Source of the DNA: Endozoicomonas sp. SESOKO1
GTDB taxonomy: Bacteria; Pseudomonadota; Gammaproteobacteria; Pseudomonadales; Endozoicomonadaceae
Assembly: GCF_024606265.1 (NCBI RefSeq)
Contig: NZ_JAHHPP010000293.1
Coordinates: forward strand, 1-36,067
Direction: 5' to 3'
DNA: 36,067 nt
Under the pieces are notes generated by a model, which was given only the letters and a program-made list of their open reading frames with translations, did not search any database and had not been told where the DNA came from. The translations under genes and the position numbers were made by a program. This document shows positions 25,259 through 33,538 of this stretch, in pieces; position 1 is the first letter of the stretch; each line of letters opens with the position of its first letter.

Positions 25259-27862
25259 ATGAACACTGATTTTCGTAAACCCTTACCCGGCACCCAGCTG
25301 GATTATTATGACACCCGTGAAGCTGTGGAAGCGATTAAACCGGGCGCCTATAACACCTTACCCTATACCTCCAGAGTATTGGCCGAGCAGCTGGTTCGCC
25401 GCTGTGACCCGGCTACACTGACCGATTCCCTGAAACAGATCGTTGAGCGTCAGCGTGACCTGGATTTCCCCTGGTATCCAGCCCGTGTTGTCTGCCATGA
25501 CATTCTTGGCCAGACCGCCCTGGTGGATCTTGCCGGATTGCGCGATGCCATTGCCGGGCAGGGCGGTGATCCTGCCAGGGTTAACCCGGTTGTACCAACC
25601 CAGTTGATTGTTGATCACTCTCTGGCCGTTGAACATGGCGGTTTTGATCCGGATGCCCTGGAAAAAAACCGGGCTATTGAAGATCGCCGGAATGAAGACC
25701 GTTTCCATTTTATTGAGTGGACCAAAACCGCCTTTGAAAACGTTGATGTGATTCCTGCGGGCAATGGCATTATGCACCAGATCAACCTGGAGAAAATGTC
25801 CCCGGTTATCCAGTCCCGTGACGGTGTCGCCTATCCGGATACTTGCGTCGGTACCGACAGCCATACTCCGCACGTGGACGCCCTTGGCGTTATTGCCATT
25901 GGGGTTGGTGGCCTGGAAGCCGAAACCGTGATGCTGGGCCGTCCTTCCATGATGCGACTGCCTGATATTGTCGGTGTTGAGCTGGCAGGCCAGCGCCAGC
26001 CAGGCATTACGGCGACGGATATCGTGCTGGCCCTTACGGAATTCCTAAGAAAAGAGCGTGTGGTTTCATCCTACCTGGAGTTCTTTGGTGAAGGGGCTGC
26101 CAACCTCACCATTGGTGATCGTGCAACCATTTCCAATATGACACCGGAGTTTGGTGCTTCAGCCGGCATGTTCTACATCGACGAACAGACCATTGATTAC
26201 CTTAAGCTGACCGGGCGTGAGCCGGAGCAGGTGGCCCTGGTGGAAAATTATGCCAAAACCACGGGGCTCTGGGCTGATGACCTTAAAACCGCTGACTATG
26301 AGCGGGTGCTGACCTTTGATCTCTCGACAATTTGCCGCAATATGGCCGGGCCATCCAACCCGCACCGCCGTTTGCCAACCGCTGAGCTGGCAAGTCGTGG
26401 CGTTGCCGGGCCTTACCTGAAAGAAGAAGAGCTAGAGGGCTTAATGCCCGACGGTGCCATCATCATTGCTGCCATCACCAGCTGTACCAATACCAGCAAT
26501 CCCCGAAATGTAGTTGCCGCCGGCCTGGTGGCCCGAAACGCCAATAAGCTGGGACTGGTCCGGAAACCCTGGGTGAAGTCTTCATTCGCCCCTGGCTCTA
26601 AGGTCGCCAGACTCTATCTCGAGGAAGCCGGTCTTCTTGCTGAAATGGAAAAACTGGGCTTTGGCATTGTCGCCTATGCCTGTACCACCTGTAACGGTAT
26701 GAGTGGGGCACTGGATCCCGAGATCCAGCAGGAAGTGATTGACCGGGATCTCTACGCAACGGCGGTTCTCTCTGGCAACCGTAACTTTGATGGGCGGATT
26801 CATCCTTACGCCAGGCAGGCTTTCCTTGCCTCGCCACCGTTGGTGGTGGCTTATGCCATTGCCGGTACGGTACGTTTTGATATTGAAAAAGATGCACTGG
26901 GCACTGATCAGAATGGCAACCCCATTACCCTGAAGGACATCTGGCCCAGCGATGAAGAGATCGATGCGATTGTTGCTGAATCCGTAAAGCCAGAGCAGTT
27001 TCACCAAGTTTACATTCCCATGTTTGACCTGGGCAAGGCGGGGCAGGCTGAAAGTCCTCTGTACGACTGGCGGCCCACGAGTACCTACATTCGCCGTCCT
27101 CCCTACTGGGAAGGTGCTCTGGCTGGTGAGCGCACCCTGAAAGGCATGCGCCCTCTGGCAATATTGGGTGATAACATCACCACCGATCACCTGTCACCGT
27201 CCAATGCGATTCTGGCCAGCAGTGCAGCGGGTGAATATCTGACGAAAATGGGGCTGCCGGAAGAAGACTTTAACTCCTATGCCACACACCGTGGTGACCA
27301 TCTGACAGCGCAACGGGCCACCTTTGCCAACCCCAAACTGCTTAATGAGATGTGTCTGGACGCTAATGGTGAAGTCAAGCAGGGCTCCCTGGCCAGAATT
27401 GAGCCGGAAGGTCAGGAAACCCGTATGTGGGAAGCCATTGAAACCTATATGGATCGTCGTCAGCCGCTGATTATTGTTGCCGGCGCTGACTACGGTCAGG
27501 GATCATCCCGTGACTGGGCAGCCAAAGGGGTTCGGCTGGCCGGTGTTGAGGCGATTCTGGCCGAAGGGTTTGAGCGTATTCACCGGACCAACCTGGTAGG
27601 CATGGGGGTGCTGCCCCTGGAATTCAAGGCTGGCACAACCCGCAAGACATTGGGGCTTGATGGCACCGAAACCTACGATGTGATCGGAGAGCGGACGCCG
27701 GGCGCAACACTGACACTATTGATTCACCGTGCCAACGGAGAAACCATTGAAGTACCGGTAACCTGTCGCCTGGATACGGCTGAAGAAGTATCCGTATACG
27801 ATGCCGGTGGTGTACTGCAGCGTTTTGCCAGGGACTTCCTGGAGTCCGAAGCCGCTGCCTGA
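25259..27862 (+). CDS. acnD: 2-methylcitrate dehydratase, Fe/S-dependent (AcnD)
   Basis: AcnD is an aconitase-like [4Fe-4S] enzyme that dehydrates 2-methylcitrate. It replaces PrpD and needs PrpF to give the usable 2-methylaconitate isomer. From MNTDFRKPLPGTQLDYYDTREA the protein has 867 residues, in line with described AcnD proteins. The cluster cysteines are Cys409 (ITSCTNTSNP), Cys475 and Cys478 (ACTTCNGMSG). The C-terminal swivel domain has DNITTDHLSPSNAI and the GADYGQGSSRDWAAKG motif with the active-site Ser. A GTG five codons upstream is possible but the ATG matches the family start. It is part of the prp cluster; downstream prpF supports the AcnD assignment over AcnA. Confidence 0.95.
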   Translation: MNTDFRKPLPGTQLDYYDTREAVEAIKPGAYNTLPYTSRVLAEQLVRRCDPATLTDSLKQIVERQRDLDFPWYPARVVCHDILGQTALVDLAGLRDAIAGQGGDPARVNPVVPTQLIVDHSLAVEHGGFDPDALEKNRAIEDRRNEDRFHFIEWTKTAFENVDVIPAGNGIMHQINLEKMSPVIQSRDGVAYPDTCVGTDSHTPHVDALGVIAIGVGGLEAETVMLGRPSMMRLPDIVGVELAGQRQPGITATDIVLALTEFLRKERVVSSYLEFFGEGAANLTIGDRATISNMTPEFGASAGMFYIDEQTIDYLKLTGREPEQVALVENYAKTTGLWADDLKTADYERVLTFDLSTICRNMAGPSNPHRRLPTAELASRGVAGPYLKEEELEGLMPDGAIIIAAITSCTNTSNPRNVVAAGLVARNANKLGLVRKPWVKSSFAPGSKVARLYLEEAGLLAEMEKLGFGIVAYACTTCNGMSGALDPEIQQEVIDRDLYATAVLSGNRNFDGRIHPYARQAFLASPPLVVAYAIAGTVRFDIEKDALGTDQNGNPITLKDIWPSDEEIDAIVAESVKPEQFHQVYIPMFDLGKAGQAESPLYDWRPTSTYIRRPPYWEGALAGERTLKGMRPLAILGDNITTDHLSPSNAILASSAAGEYLTKMGLPEEDFNSYATHRGDHLTAQRATFANPKLLNEMCLDANGEVKQGSLARIEPEGQETRMWEAIETYMDRRQPLIIVAGADYGQGSSRDWAAKGVRLAGVEAILAEGFERIHRTNLVGMGVLPLEFKAGTTRKTLGLDGTETYDVIGERTPGATLTLLIHRANGETIEVPVTCRLDTAEEVSVYDAGGVLQRFARDFLESEAAA

Positions 27863-27941
27863 ACATTCTCTCGCTGGCTCTCGCTGGCCCTTGGGCATAA
27901 GAGCCAGCACCACACTCTTATAACAGAAGGAGCTGTTCTCC

Positions 27942-29114
27942 ATGGCTCACCCTCCACAGATCAGGGTACCCGCAACCTATATGCGGGGCGGAACCAGTAA
28001 AGGCGTTTTTTTCAATCTCACTGATCTGCCAGAAGCAGCGCAGGTTCCGGGCAAGGCTCGCGATGCCTTACTGCTCAGGGTGATCGGCAGTCCGGATCCA
28101 TACGGTAAGCAGATTGATGGTATGGGTGGTGCCACCTCCAGTACCAGCAAAACGGTCATCCTGTCGAAAAGCAGGCAGCCTGACCATGATGTGGATTATC
28201 TCTTTGGTCAGGTAGCCATTGATCAACCTTTCGTGGACTGGAGTGGCAACTGTGGAAACCTGACCGCCGCCGTTGGTGCATTTGCCATCAGCAACGGGCT
28301 GGTTGATGCAGGGCAGATACCCGACCAGGGCATGGCAACGGTGCGGATCTGGCAGGCCAATATCAAAAAAACCATTATTGCCCATGTGCCAATGACCCAT
28401 GGCGCGGTACAGGAAACGGGTGATTTTGTCCTGGATGGTGTGACCTTTCCGGCGGCTGAAGTTCAGGTCGAGTTTCTTGATCCTGCGGCGGGTGAGGGCG
28501 CACTGTTCCCAACAGGTCATCGGGTGGATGATCTTGAAGTACCGGGTGTTGGAACCTTAAAGACCACCATGATCAATGCCGGCATTCCCACCATTTTTAT
28601 CAATGCCGAAGACGTTGGTTACCAGGGAACTGAACTTCAGGAAGTGATCAATGGTGATAACAAAGCGCTGGCCATGTTTGAGAGTATCAGGGCTTATGGC
28701 GCACTTCGGATGGGATTGATCAGCAGGCTTGAAGAAGCTGAAACCCGGCAGCATACGCCGAAAGTCGCTTTTGTTGCTGAACCAAAAAGTTATATTTCTT
28801 CCAGCGGCAAAGCAGTCTCTGCAGATGATATTGATCTTTTGGTCAGGGCGCTCTCCATGGGCAAACTTCACCACGCCATGATGGGCACGGCTGCCGTGGC
28901 CATCGGTACGGCGGCTGCCATTCCGGGCACCCTGGTCAACCTGGCGGCCGGTGGTGGTGAACGACACTCAGTACATTTCGGCCACCCCTCGGGTACGTTG
29001 AAAGTAGGGGCCGAAGCAGTGCTTAAGGATGGGCAATGGACGGTGACCAAAGCGATCATGAGCCGCAGTGCCAGGGTGTTGATGGAAGGCTGGGTTCGTT
29101 TGCCGGTTGAATGA
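27942..29114 (+). CDS. prpF: 2-methylaconitate isomerase PrpF
   Basis: PrpF isomerises the 2-methylaconitate made by AcnD so that aconitase B can hydrate it to 2-methylisocitrate. The 390-residue protein has the two-domain diaminopimelate epimerase-like fold. Recognisable are PATYMRGGTSKGVFF near the N-terminus, the GSPDPYGKQIDGMGGATSSTSK segment, WSGNCGNLTAAVGAFA, and MGTAAVAIGTAAAIPGT in the second half. AAGGAG precedes the ATG. It is the last gene of the cluster; no prpD follows. The next gene is convergent. Confidence 0.95.
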   Translation: MAHPPQIRVPATYMRGGTSKGVFFNLTDLPEAAQVPGKARDALLLRVIGSPDPYGKQIDGMGGATSSTSKTVILSKSRQPDHDVDYLFGQVAIDQPFVDWSGNCGNLTAAVGAFAISNGLVDAGQIPDQGMATVRIWQANIKKTIIAHVPMTHGAVQETGDFVLDGVTFPAAEVQVEFLDPAAGEGALFPTGHRVDDLEVPGVGTLKTTMINAGIPTIFINAEDVGYQGTELQEVINGDNKALAMFESIRAYGALRMGLISRLEEAETRQHTPKVAFVAEPKSYISSSGKAVSADDIDLLVRALSMGKLHHAMMGTAAVAIGTAAAIPGTLVNLAAGGGERHSVHFGHPSGTLKVGAEAVLKDGQWTVTKAIMSRSARVLMEGWVRLPVE

Positions 29115-29134
29115 ACCCTGGAATATCAAATAAC

Positions 29135-32100
29135 TCACACAGAGGCCAGGGCTCCCCTGGCCAGTAGCTTGACGATCACTGCATTCAGCGCAACCAGAGG
29201 ATTTACGCCAAATGAAACACCAAGGTCTGGCTGGTTATCCCATGTGACAAACCCAACGCCGGGAATCAGCTCATCATGTTCCAATATACTGAAATCAGCA
29301 ATATTGGTGCTTTCTGAACAACCCGGATATATGGATTTCGGAATAATGTTTTGTTTTATATCGTGAATGAATCCGGCGTCATGACCACACCAGTAGATAA
29401 CCTCTCTGACAGCCTGTGACAGCAGCCCATCTTCATTCATGGCGTGATCCACGCACTCTTCCGTGAATTGGGGAAAGGCCTTGTGAAACAGCGTGGCCAG
29501 GATTACCTTTATTTTACCCTCATGATTCAGAATGGACTCCCTGTCAACAGGGTTGAACTGTTGTTGAAAACAGCGGGCATATTGCAATACCAGCTCCTGG
29601 GCATTGTTAGCCAGTTCTGAAAATGCCACCTTGGCCCGATCCTCTGATTGTTCAAAATCAAGAAACTTCTGACATTTTCTGGAGAAAAAGTAATCTTCAC
29701 CCAGCTCAATCATACTTTTCGTAGCATCAAAATTCCGAATGCCTGCGGGACCCACATTGGAATGTTCTGAAGCTTTTTTCCACTGAAGTATCTGTTCTTC
29801 GCAAGCGGCATCCACATAAGACGAAAGGACATAGTGTTTTCGGTTAGTCACGGAATTATGTTCTGCAGTTATTACCGCTGGAGCATACAATCCACAACTG
29901 AATAAAACACCGCAATCATGGGCATAGTTATAGAGTCCCGCGAAAATCTGATCCGCGTTGGTTACTGGATCGAGATCGCAGAGGTATAAATGATAAGGCA
30001 CATCGTTGGTTGATTTCAGTTTGGTTGATTTCAGGTGAAGACAAGAACCTGCCTTGCTTTCAATATCGCGACTCTTCTCCCCGGGTTTTAGCCTTTTGGC
30101 CGGCGGGAATGGTGGTGAATCAATTGGCGCATTGTCCGGTTTTTTCCAGTCATTATCAAACTGATTTTCCGGTGGCTGATAATCTTTATCCAGTGATAAC
30201 AACAACTGCCAAACGTAAGGACTTCCCATAGTATTGAGTGGGTAAACAGGCTGGCGAAATAAGGTTTCCCGCTGTTCCGCACAATCAGGATCAGTTAACC
30301 AGTTATTCAGCACATGAATTCGATGGCCGGTAGGTGCAAGGCGTAGAAATGATTCAATGATATCAAAATGTAATGTTGTAACGAGTTTGGTATAGGCTAC
30401 AAGTCGATCATTTGATGCTGATGATGTTGTTGAAACATTACTCTGTGGATCCGGCCACAGATCCGGGCGATAACTTTTTTGCCGGGTGTTATAGTTTGCC
30501 TCTTCCTCACGGTGTTCAGGCTCCATTCGAACCAATGACAGGCCCTCTATCAACAGCCAGTCCATGAATTTCATGAAATCACCGGGACTGGTAAGGCCAT
30601 TACAGCACTTGGCCTTGCTGATCAGGATGTTCCAGGCCTCACTATACCGGGCATCTTTCTGTAAAAGTCCCGCAATGTTTGCAGAAACAGTATCATCCAA
30701 TACCGTAAAAATGTTTGCCGCCCACAGGCTTACATCTCCCGGAACCAATTGTTCGGCATGATTCGGGCCTGACCATTTTTCCGGTTCATGACTTCTTTTT
30801 GGTTCATGACTTCCTTTCTGATAAATGGACGCTTGCTTCATGACAAGATGGATAAACGACTGTGATTTTTTATCCGGTAACCGGCAGTCCAGGTACCACT
30901 GTAACCCATTTTCATTGGGCAAGGTCCATAGAAACGGAGCTACCCGATTTATTGTATTGGTAAATAATCGTTCATTGGTCAATCCAGCCTCTTTGGCCAT
31001 AAGAAAAGGAGAATTTTTTAAATTAACGGAGGCTTCCCTAAACGCATGCCCGGCGACGGTAATACCCATTTCACTCAATAATTCGGTGGTTTGATGCAAT
31101 CCTCCCAAAAGAGCCGTCATTGCCATCAGTTGCTGTTCACCGGGACAAAATGAACGAATAAGGGTACGGGCTTTATCCGGTGATTGTTGTGCAATGGCTT
31201 CAAGAACAAAAAGCATTGTTATGCTCTTTTTGTATTTGTAAATCTTGCCACGAACCGAAATTCGGTGATCCCCATAGCGCTGCTTAACCAGGTCTTCAAT
31301 CATATCCCAGGTATTGAATTCACTATGGAGATAATCAAAGAAAACCGTTAACCTTTTATGTGAAACGGTTGGTATTGATTGAGCGATTGCTTCCAGAAAC
31401 AGTACATCACTGATGGGTCGGCAAGTTAAAATCGTCTGGGTAAGATCGTCAAAGCGAGGGTCAGCATCAGCAAAAATAGCCTTGACGAATAACAGGTCCG
31501 GGCAACGCGGGCTGCAGTTATCTACCAGCTTCATCATTGTCTCAAAAGGAAGGTAAACGATCGATTCAGGATTCGGATCAATCCAGAGAATGTCTTGTTT
31601 GATGGGGAACCCTTGTTCAATGATATAGGTCAGTACTTTCAGGTTGTTGGTGTTGATCCCAGCCCAAATAGCGATACCCCGTACTACTTTTTGAATACCA
31701 TCCGCAATTATTCTTCTTAATTGAACATCGTCTGTTAAAAAACGTTTACCCACAAGGATCATGTCACTTTCAATGTATTGCTGGATGTTTATTTTCAGGA
31801 TACTGAGTTTATCCATTAAACTGAAACTGACGTGCAATTCATCAAACTGTTGAACAAGTTTCTGTAATTCTTCTTTCACAGATTGTTTTTCAACATTTTC
31901 TGACGCAAGCAATGCCTGCAGCTTTGTTTGATTTGCCGGGGGAAGGTCTGCGCTGAAAGTCACTTTCTGACTGCCTTTGGTACTTTCTTCACTTCCGACT
32001 TCACTCCCGACAGCGCTTTCTTCACTTCCGACGGCAGTTCCGAGAACACTCCCGCCAGCAATCGGACCGTGAGTTTCGGAATGACTGACTCTGCTGTCAG

Positions 32101-32311
32101 CAAGGGTAAACAGGCTGTCAACACCCGGTGGGCTGGTTCCAGATGCCCCGGTGTTGGCGGATCCGGAATTGGCAGGATTGAGGAACACCTCTTTGTCTTC
32201 AGCCGGTCTTACTGTCTGGGATTTATAACTCCCTGTCCCGTCGCAATTGCTGGTTTCTGAAGTCAGGCCTGACCCAGTAGTCGTACCACTATTTATGCCT
32301 GTTACATCCAC
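29135..32311 (-). CDS. Large orphan protein, possibly an alpha-solenoid
   Basis: I do not recognise this 1058-residue protein. The first about 130 residues are low-complexity (Gly, Ser, Thr, Glu) with a VGSEES repeat, followed by a Lys/Glu coiled-coil-like stretch. The middle (about 170-480) is helical and has scattered ankyrin-like segments such as NTNNLKVLTYIIEQGFPI and MTALLGGLHQTTELLSEMGI. The linker around 510-520 has a SHEPK/SHEPE duplication, and a second disordered Pro/Lys-rich linker is at about 710-760. The C-terminal 300 residues look globular. There is no signal peptide or membrane helix. The start at GTG 32311 is chosen because AAGGGGTG precedes it; an in-frame TTG six codons earlier lies in that site. 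The gene is more AT-rich than its neighbours. A host-directed effector or scaffold is a guess only. Confidence 0.72.
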   Translation of the reverse strand: MDVTGINSGTTTGSGLTSETSNCDGTGSYKSQTVRPAEDKEVFLNPANSGSANTGASGTSPPGVDSLFTLADSRVSHSETHGPIAGGSVLGTAVGSEESAVGSEVGSEESTKGSQKVTFSADLPPANQTKLQALLASENVEKQSVKEELQKLVQQFDELHVSFSLMDKLSILKINIQQYIESDMILVGKRFLTDDVQLRRIIADGIQKVVRGIAIWAGINTNNLKVLTYIIEQGFPIKQDILWIDPNPESIVYLPFETMMKLVDNCSPRCPDLLFVKAIFADADPRFDDLTQTILTCRPISDVLFLEAIAQSIPTVSHKRLTVFFDYLHSEFNTWDMIEDLVKQRYGDHRISVRGKIYKYKKSITMLFVLEAIAQQSPDKARTLIRSFCPGEQQLMAMTALLGGLHQTTELLSEMGITVAGHAFREASVNLKNSPFLMAKEAGLTNERLFTNTINRVAPFLWTLPNENGLQWYLDCRLPDKKSQSFIHLVMKQASIYQKGSHEPKRSHEPEKWSGPNHAEQLVPGDVSLWAANIFTVLDDTVSANIAGLLQKDARYSEAWNILISKAKCCNGLTSPGDFMKFMDWLLIEGLSLVRMEPEHREEEANYNTRQKSYRPDLWPDPQSNVSTTSSASNDRLVAYTKLVTTLHFDIIESFLRLAPTGHRIHVLNNWLTDPDCAEQRETLFRQPVYPLNTMGSPYVWQLLLSLDKDYQPPENQFDNDWKKPDNAPIDSPPFPPAKRLKPGEKSRDIESKAGSCLHLKSTKLKSTNDVPYHLYLCDLDPVTNADQIFAGLYNYAHDCGVLFSCGLYAPAVITAEHNSVTNRKHYVLSSYVDAACEEQILQWKKASEHSNVGPAGIRNFDATKSMIELGEDYFFSRKCQKFLDFEQSEDRAKVAFSELANNAQELVLQYARCFQQQFNPVDRESILNHEGKIKVILATLFHKAFPQFTEECVDHAMNEDGLLSQAVREVIYWCGHDAGFIHDIKQNIIPKSIYPGCSESTNIADFSILEHDELIPGVGFVTWDNQPDLGVSFGVNPLVALNAVIVKLLARGALASV
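29144..29162. other. 8-bp hairpin between prpF and the large orphan
   Basis: ggccaggg (29144-29151) pairs perfectly with ccctggcc (29155-29162) around three bases. It lies inside the last codons of the minus-strand orphan and 30 bases after prpF. It has no U tract on either strand. It may slow or stop prpF transcripts. Confidence 0.35.
30006..30035. repeat. 15-bp tandem duplication in the large orphan
   Basis: Two 15-base units (ttggttgatttcagt and a copy with one change) sit in tandem and encode the repeated LKST in the second disordered linker of the minus-strand protein. The period keeps the frame. Confidence 0.75.
30783..30818. repeat. 18-bp tandem duplication in the large orphan
   Basis: Two near-identical 18-base units (each starting ggttcatgacttc) encode the SHEP(K/E)-type duplication of the minus-strand protein, in a linker between helical parts. 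The frame is kept. Confidence 0.75.
31983..32032. repeat. 33-bp period repeat in the large orphan N-terminus
   Basis: The 17-mer ctttcttcacttccgac occurs exactly at 31983-31999 and 32016-32032, with a 33-base period. It encodes the VGSEES-type repeat of the low-complexity N-terminus. Partial further copies flank it. Confidence 0.75.
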
Positions 32312-32318
32312 GTTTTCA

Positions 32319-32359
32319 CCCCTTGTCAAAGATGCCTTTTTTGGCCATTTGACAAGGGG
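32319..32359 (-). promoter_or_regulatory. Perfect 12-bp stem covering the orphan's Shine-Dalgarno
   Basis: Positions 32319-32330 are the exact reverse complement of 32348-32359, with a 17-base loop in which gcc/ggc can pair around six A residues. On the minus-strand transcript the 3' arm contains AAGGGG, the ribosome site of the GTG start at 32311. Folding would hide it, so this may be a translational switch. It could also act as an operator. Confidence 0.55.
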
Positions 32360-32361
32360 GA

Positions 32362-32403
32362 GAAAAAAAAATTCAATTCCCCGGGCCTGTTGAGTCTTGA
32401 ATT
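32362..32403 (-). terminator. Possible terminator after ppsR
   Basis: On the minus strand, just after the ppsR stop, aattcaa (complement of 32397-32403) pairs with ttgaatt (complement of 32370-32376) around 20 bases, followed by a run of about eight T. The loop is long but the U tract is good. It would separate ppsR from the large orphan. Confidence 0.5.
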
Positions 32404-32407
32404 ATGG

Positions 32408-33229
32408 TTATTTCAGCCTTCTTGTCAGATTGGCCTGATCCATTATTCGTGTCGAAATCTCTTCAACTGAAAATTCAGTGGTATCGATATAGCTGATCCG
32501 CTCCTGGTTATAGATCTGTTCAACCATCTGCACTTCATACTGACACTGCCTGACCGATGAATAGCGACTGTTGGGTCGCCGCTCATTCCTGATGCCTGAG
32601 AGCCGGGCGGGATTGATGGTCAAGCCAAAAAGGCGTTCTTTGTGCGGGCGAAGAAAATCAGGCAACTTGATGCCCTTATCAAAATCATCCTCGGTAATCG
32701 GGTAATTGGCAGCAAAGATACCAAACTGTAACCCAAGATAGATGCAGGTCGGCGTTTTACCGGAACGGGAGGCTCCCAGCACAATAATATCGGCCTTTTC
32801 ATAGTGTCGGATGCGAGCGCCATCATCATTATCAAGGGCAAACTGCACCGCTTCGATGCGGCGGTGGTAGCTGTCGCTGCTGGTTGTTGAACGTTTCTTG
32901 CCGACGGTATACAGCGGATGAGAGTCCAGCTCTATCTCCAGGCCGGGAAGAAAGGTCACAAAGAGGTCAATAATATAAGCCCCACTGGTATGCAGCAGTT
33001 TGCTGACTTCTTCATTCAGCACCGTCATAAAAACGATAGGTTGAACCACCTCATGCTGATGAGTTTCTTTAATCAGGGTCAGTGTCCGTGCGGCTTTTTC
33101 GGGTGTGTCAATATAGGGCAGGGTGTTGTGACGGAATGTAGGGCCAGAGAACTGGGCGAGCAGACTTTGGCCAAAGGATTCAGCGGTAATACCAGTACCA
33201 TCAGAGATAAAAAATACCGATCGCTCCAT
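32408..33229 (-). CDS. ppsR: PEP synthetase regulatory protein PpsR (bifunctional kinase/pyrophosphorylase)
   Basis: PpsR (DUF299 family) switches PEP synthase off by ADP-dependent phosphorylation of a Thr next to the catalytic His, and on by Pi-dependent removal of the phosphate. The 273-residue protein opens with VFFISDGTGITAESFGQSLL and has the P-loop GASRSGKTP at about 152-160, YHRRIEAVQFAL before it, and LTINPARLSGIRNERR after it, all family hallmarks. GGAG stands eight bases before the ATG. It is divergent from its target ppsA, the common arrangement in gammaproteobacteria. Confidence 0.96.
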   Translation of the reverse strand: MERSVFFISDGTGITAESFGQSLLAQFSGPTFRHNTLPYIDTPEKAARTLTLIKETHQHEVVQPIVFMTVLNEEVSKLLHTSGAYIIDLFVTFLPGLEIELDSHPLYTVGKKRSTTSSDSYHRRIEAVQFALDNDDGARIRHYEKADIIVLGASRSGKTPTCIYLGLQFGIFAANYPITEDDFDKGIKLPDFLRPHKERLFGLTINPARLSGIRNERRPNSRYSSVRQCQYEVQMVEQIYNQERISYIDTTEFSVEEISTRIMDQANLTRRLK

Positions 33230-33538
33230 TTTATTGACTCCAGAAGCATAAATTCAGAGAGGAAAAGCTTGAGATTACCGTGTTCTTTCTGGTTTCTGGT
33301 GCAGATAGATAAAAAGAATGTGGTTCAAAGCAAAAAACTCTTTCAATCATTAACAATATCTAACAAACTATACCGTATTATTCGTGATGAGAGAATCGGT
33401 GTCGTCTAATTGGCCGTACTATGACAACCTTCTTTTTGGGCCGGAAGCCTTTCGGACTCGGACAGCTTCTGGCGCAGTCGGTGCATTCTCAACGGTGAAA
33501 CCCATGGTAATCCTTTGAAGAACAGGCAGGAGTGTGGC
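33230..33538. promoter_or_regulatory. Divergent region between ppsR and ppsA
   Basis: These 309 bases must carry the promoters of both genes. The part 33300-33400 is AT-rich (taacaatatctaac, accgtattatt) and is the likely core; no convincing -35/-10 pair or Cra/FruR site could be fixed by eye. No small gene is supported here. Confidence 0.45.

Noticed and set aside
26582-27190. Open frame antisense to acnD
   Set aside because: It is a shadow of the strong acnD codon pattern; no start signal or family features were seen.
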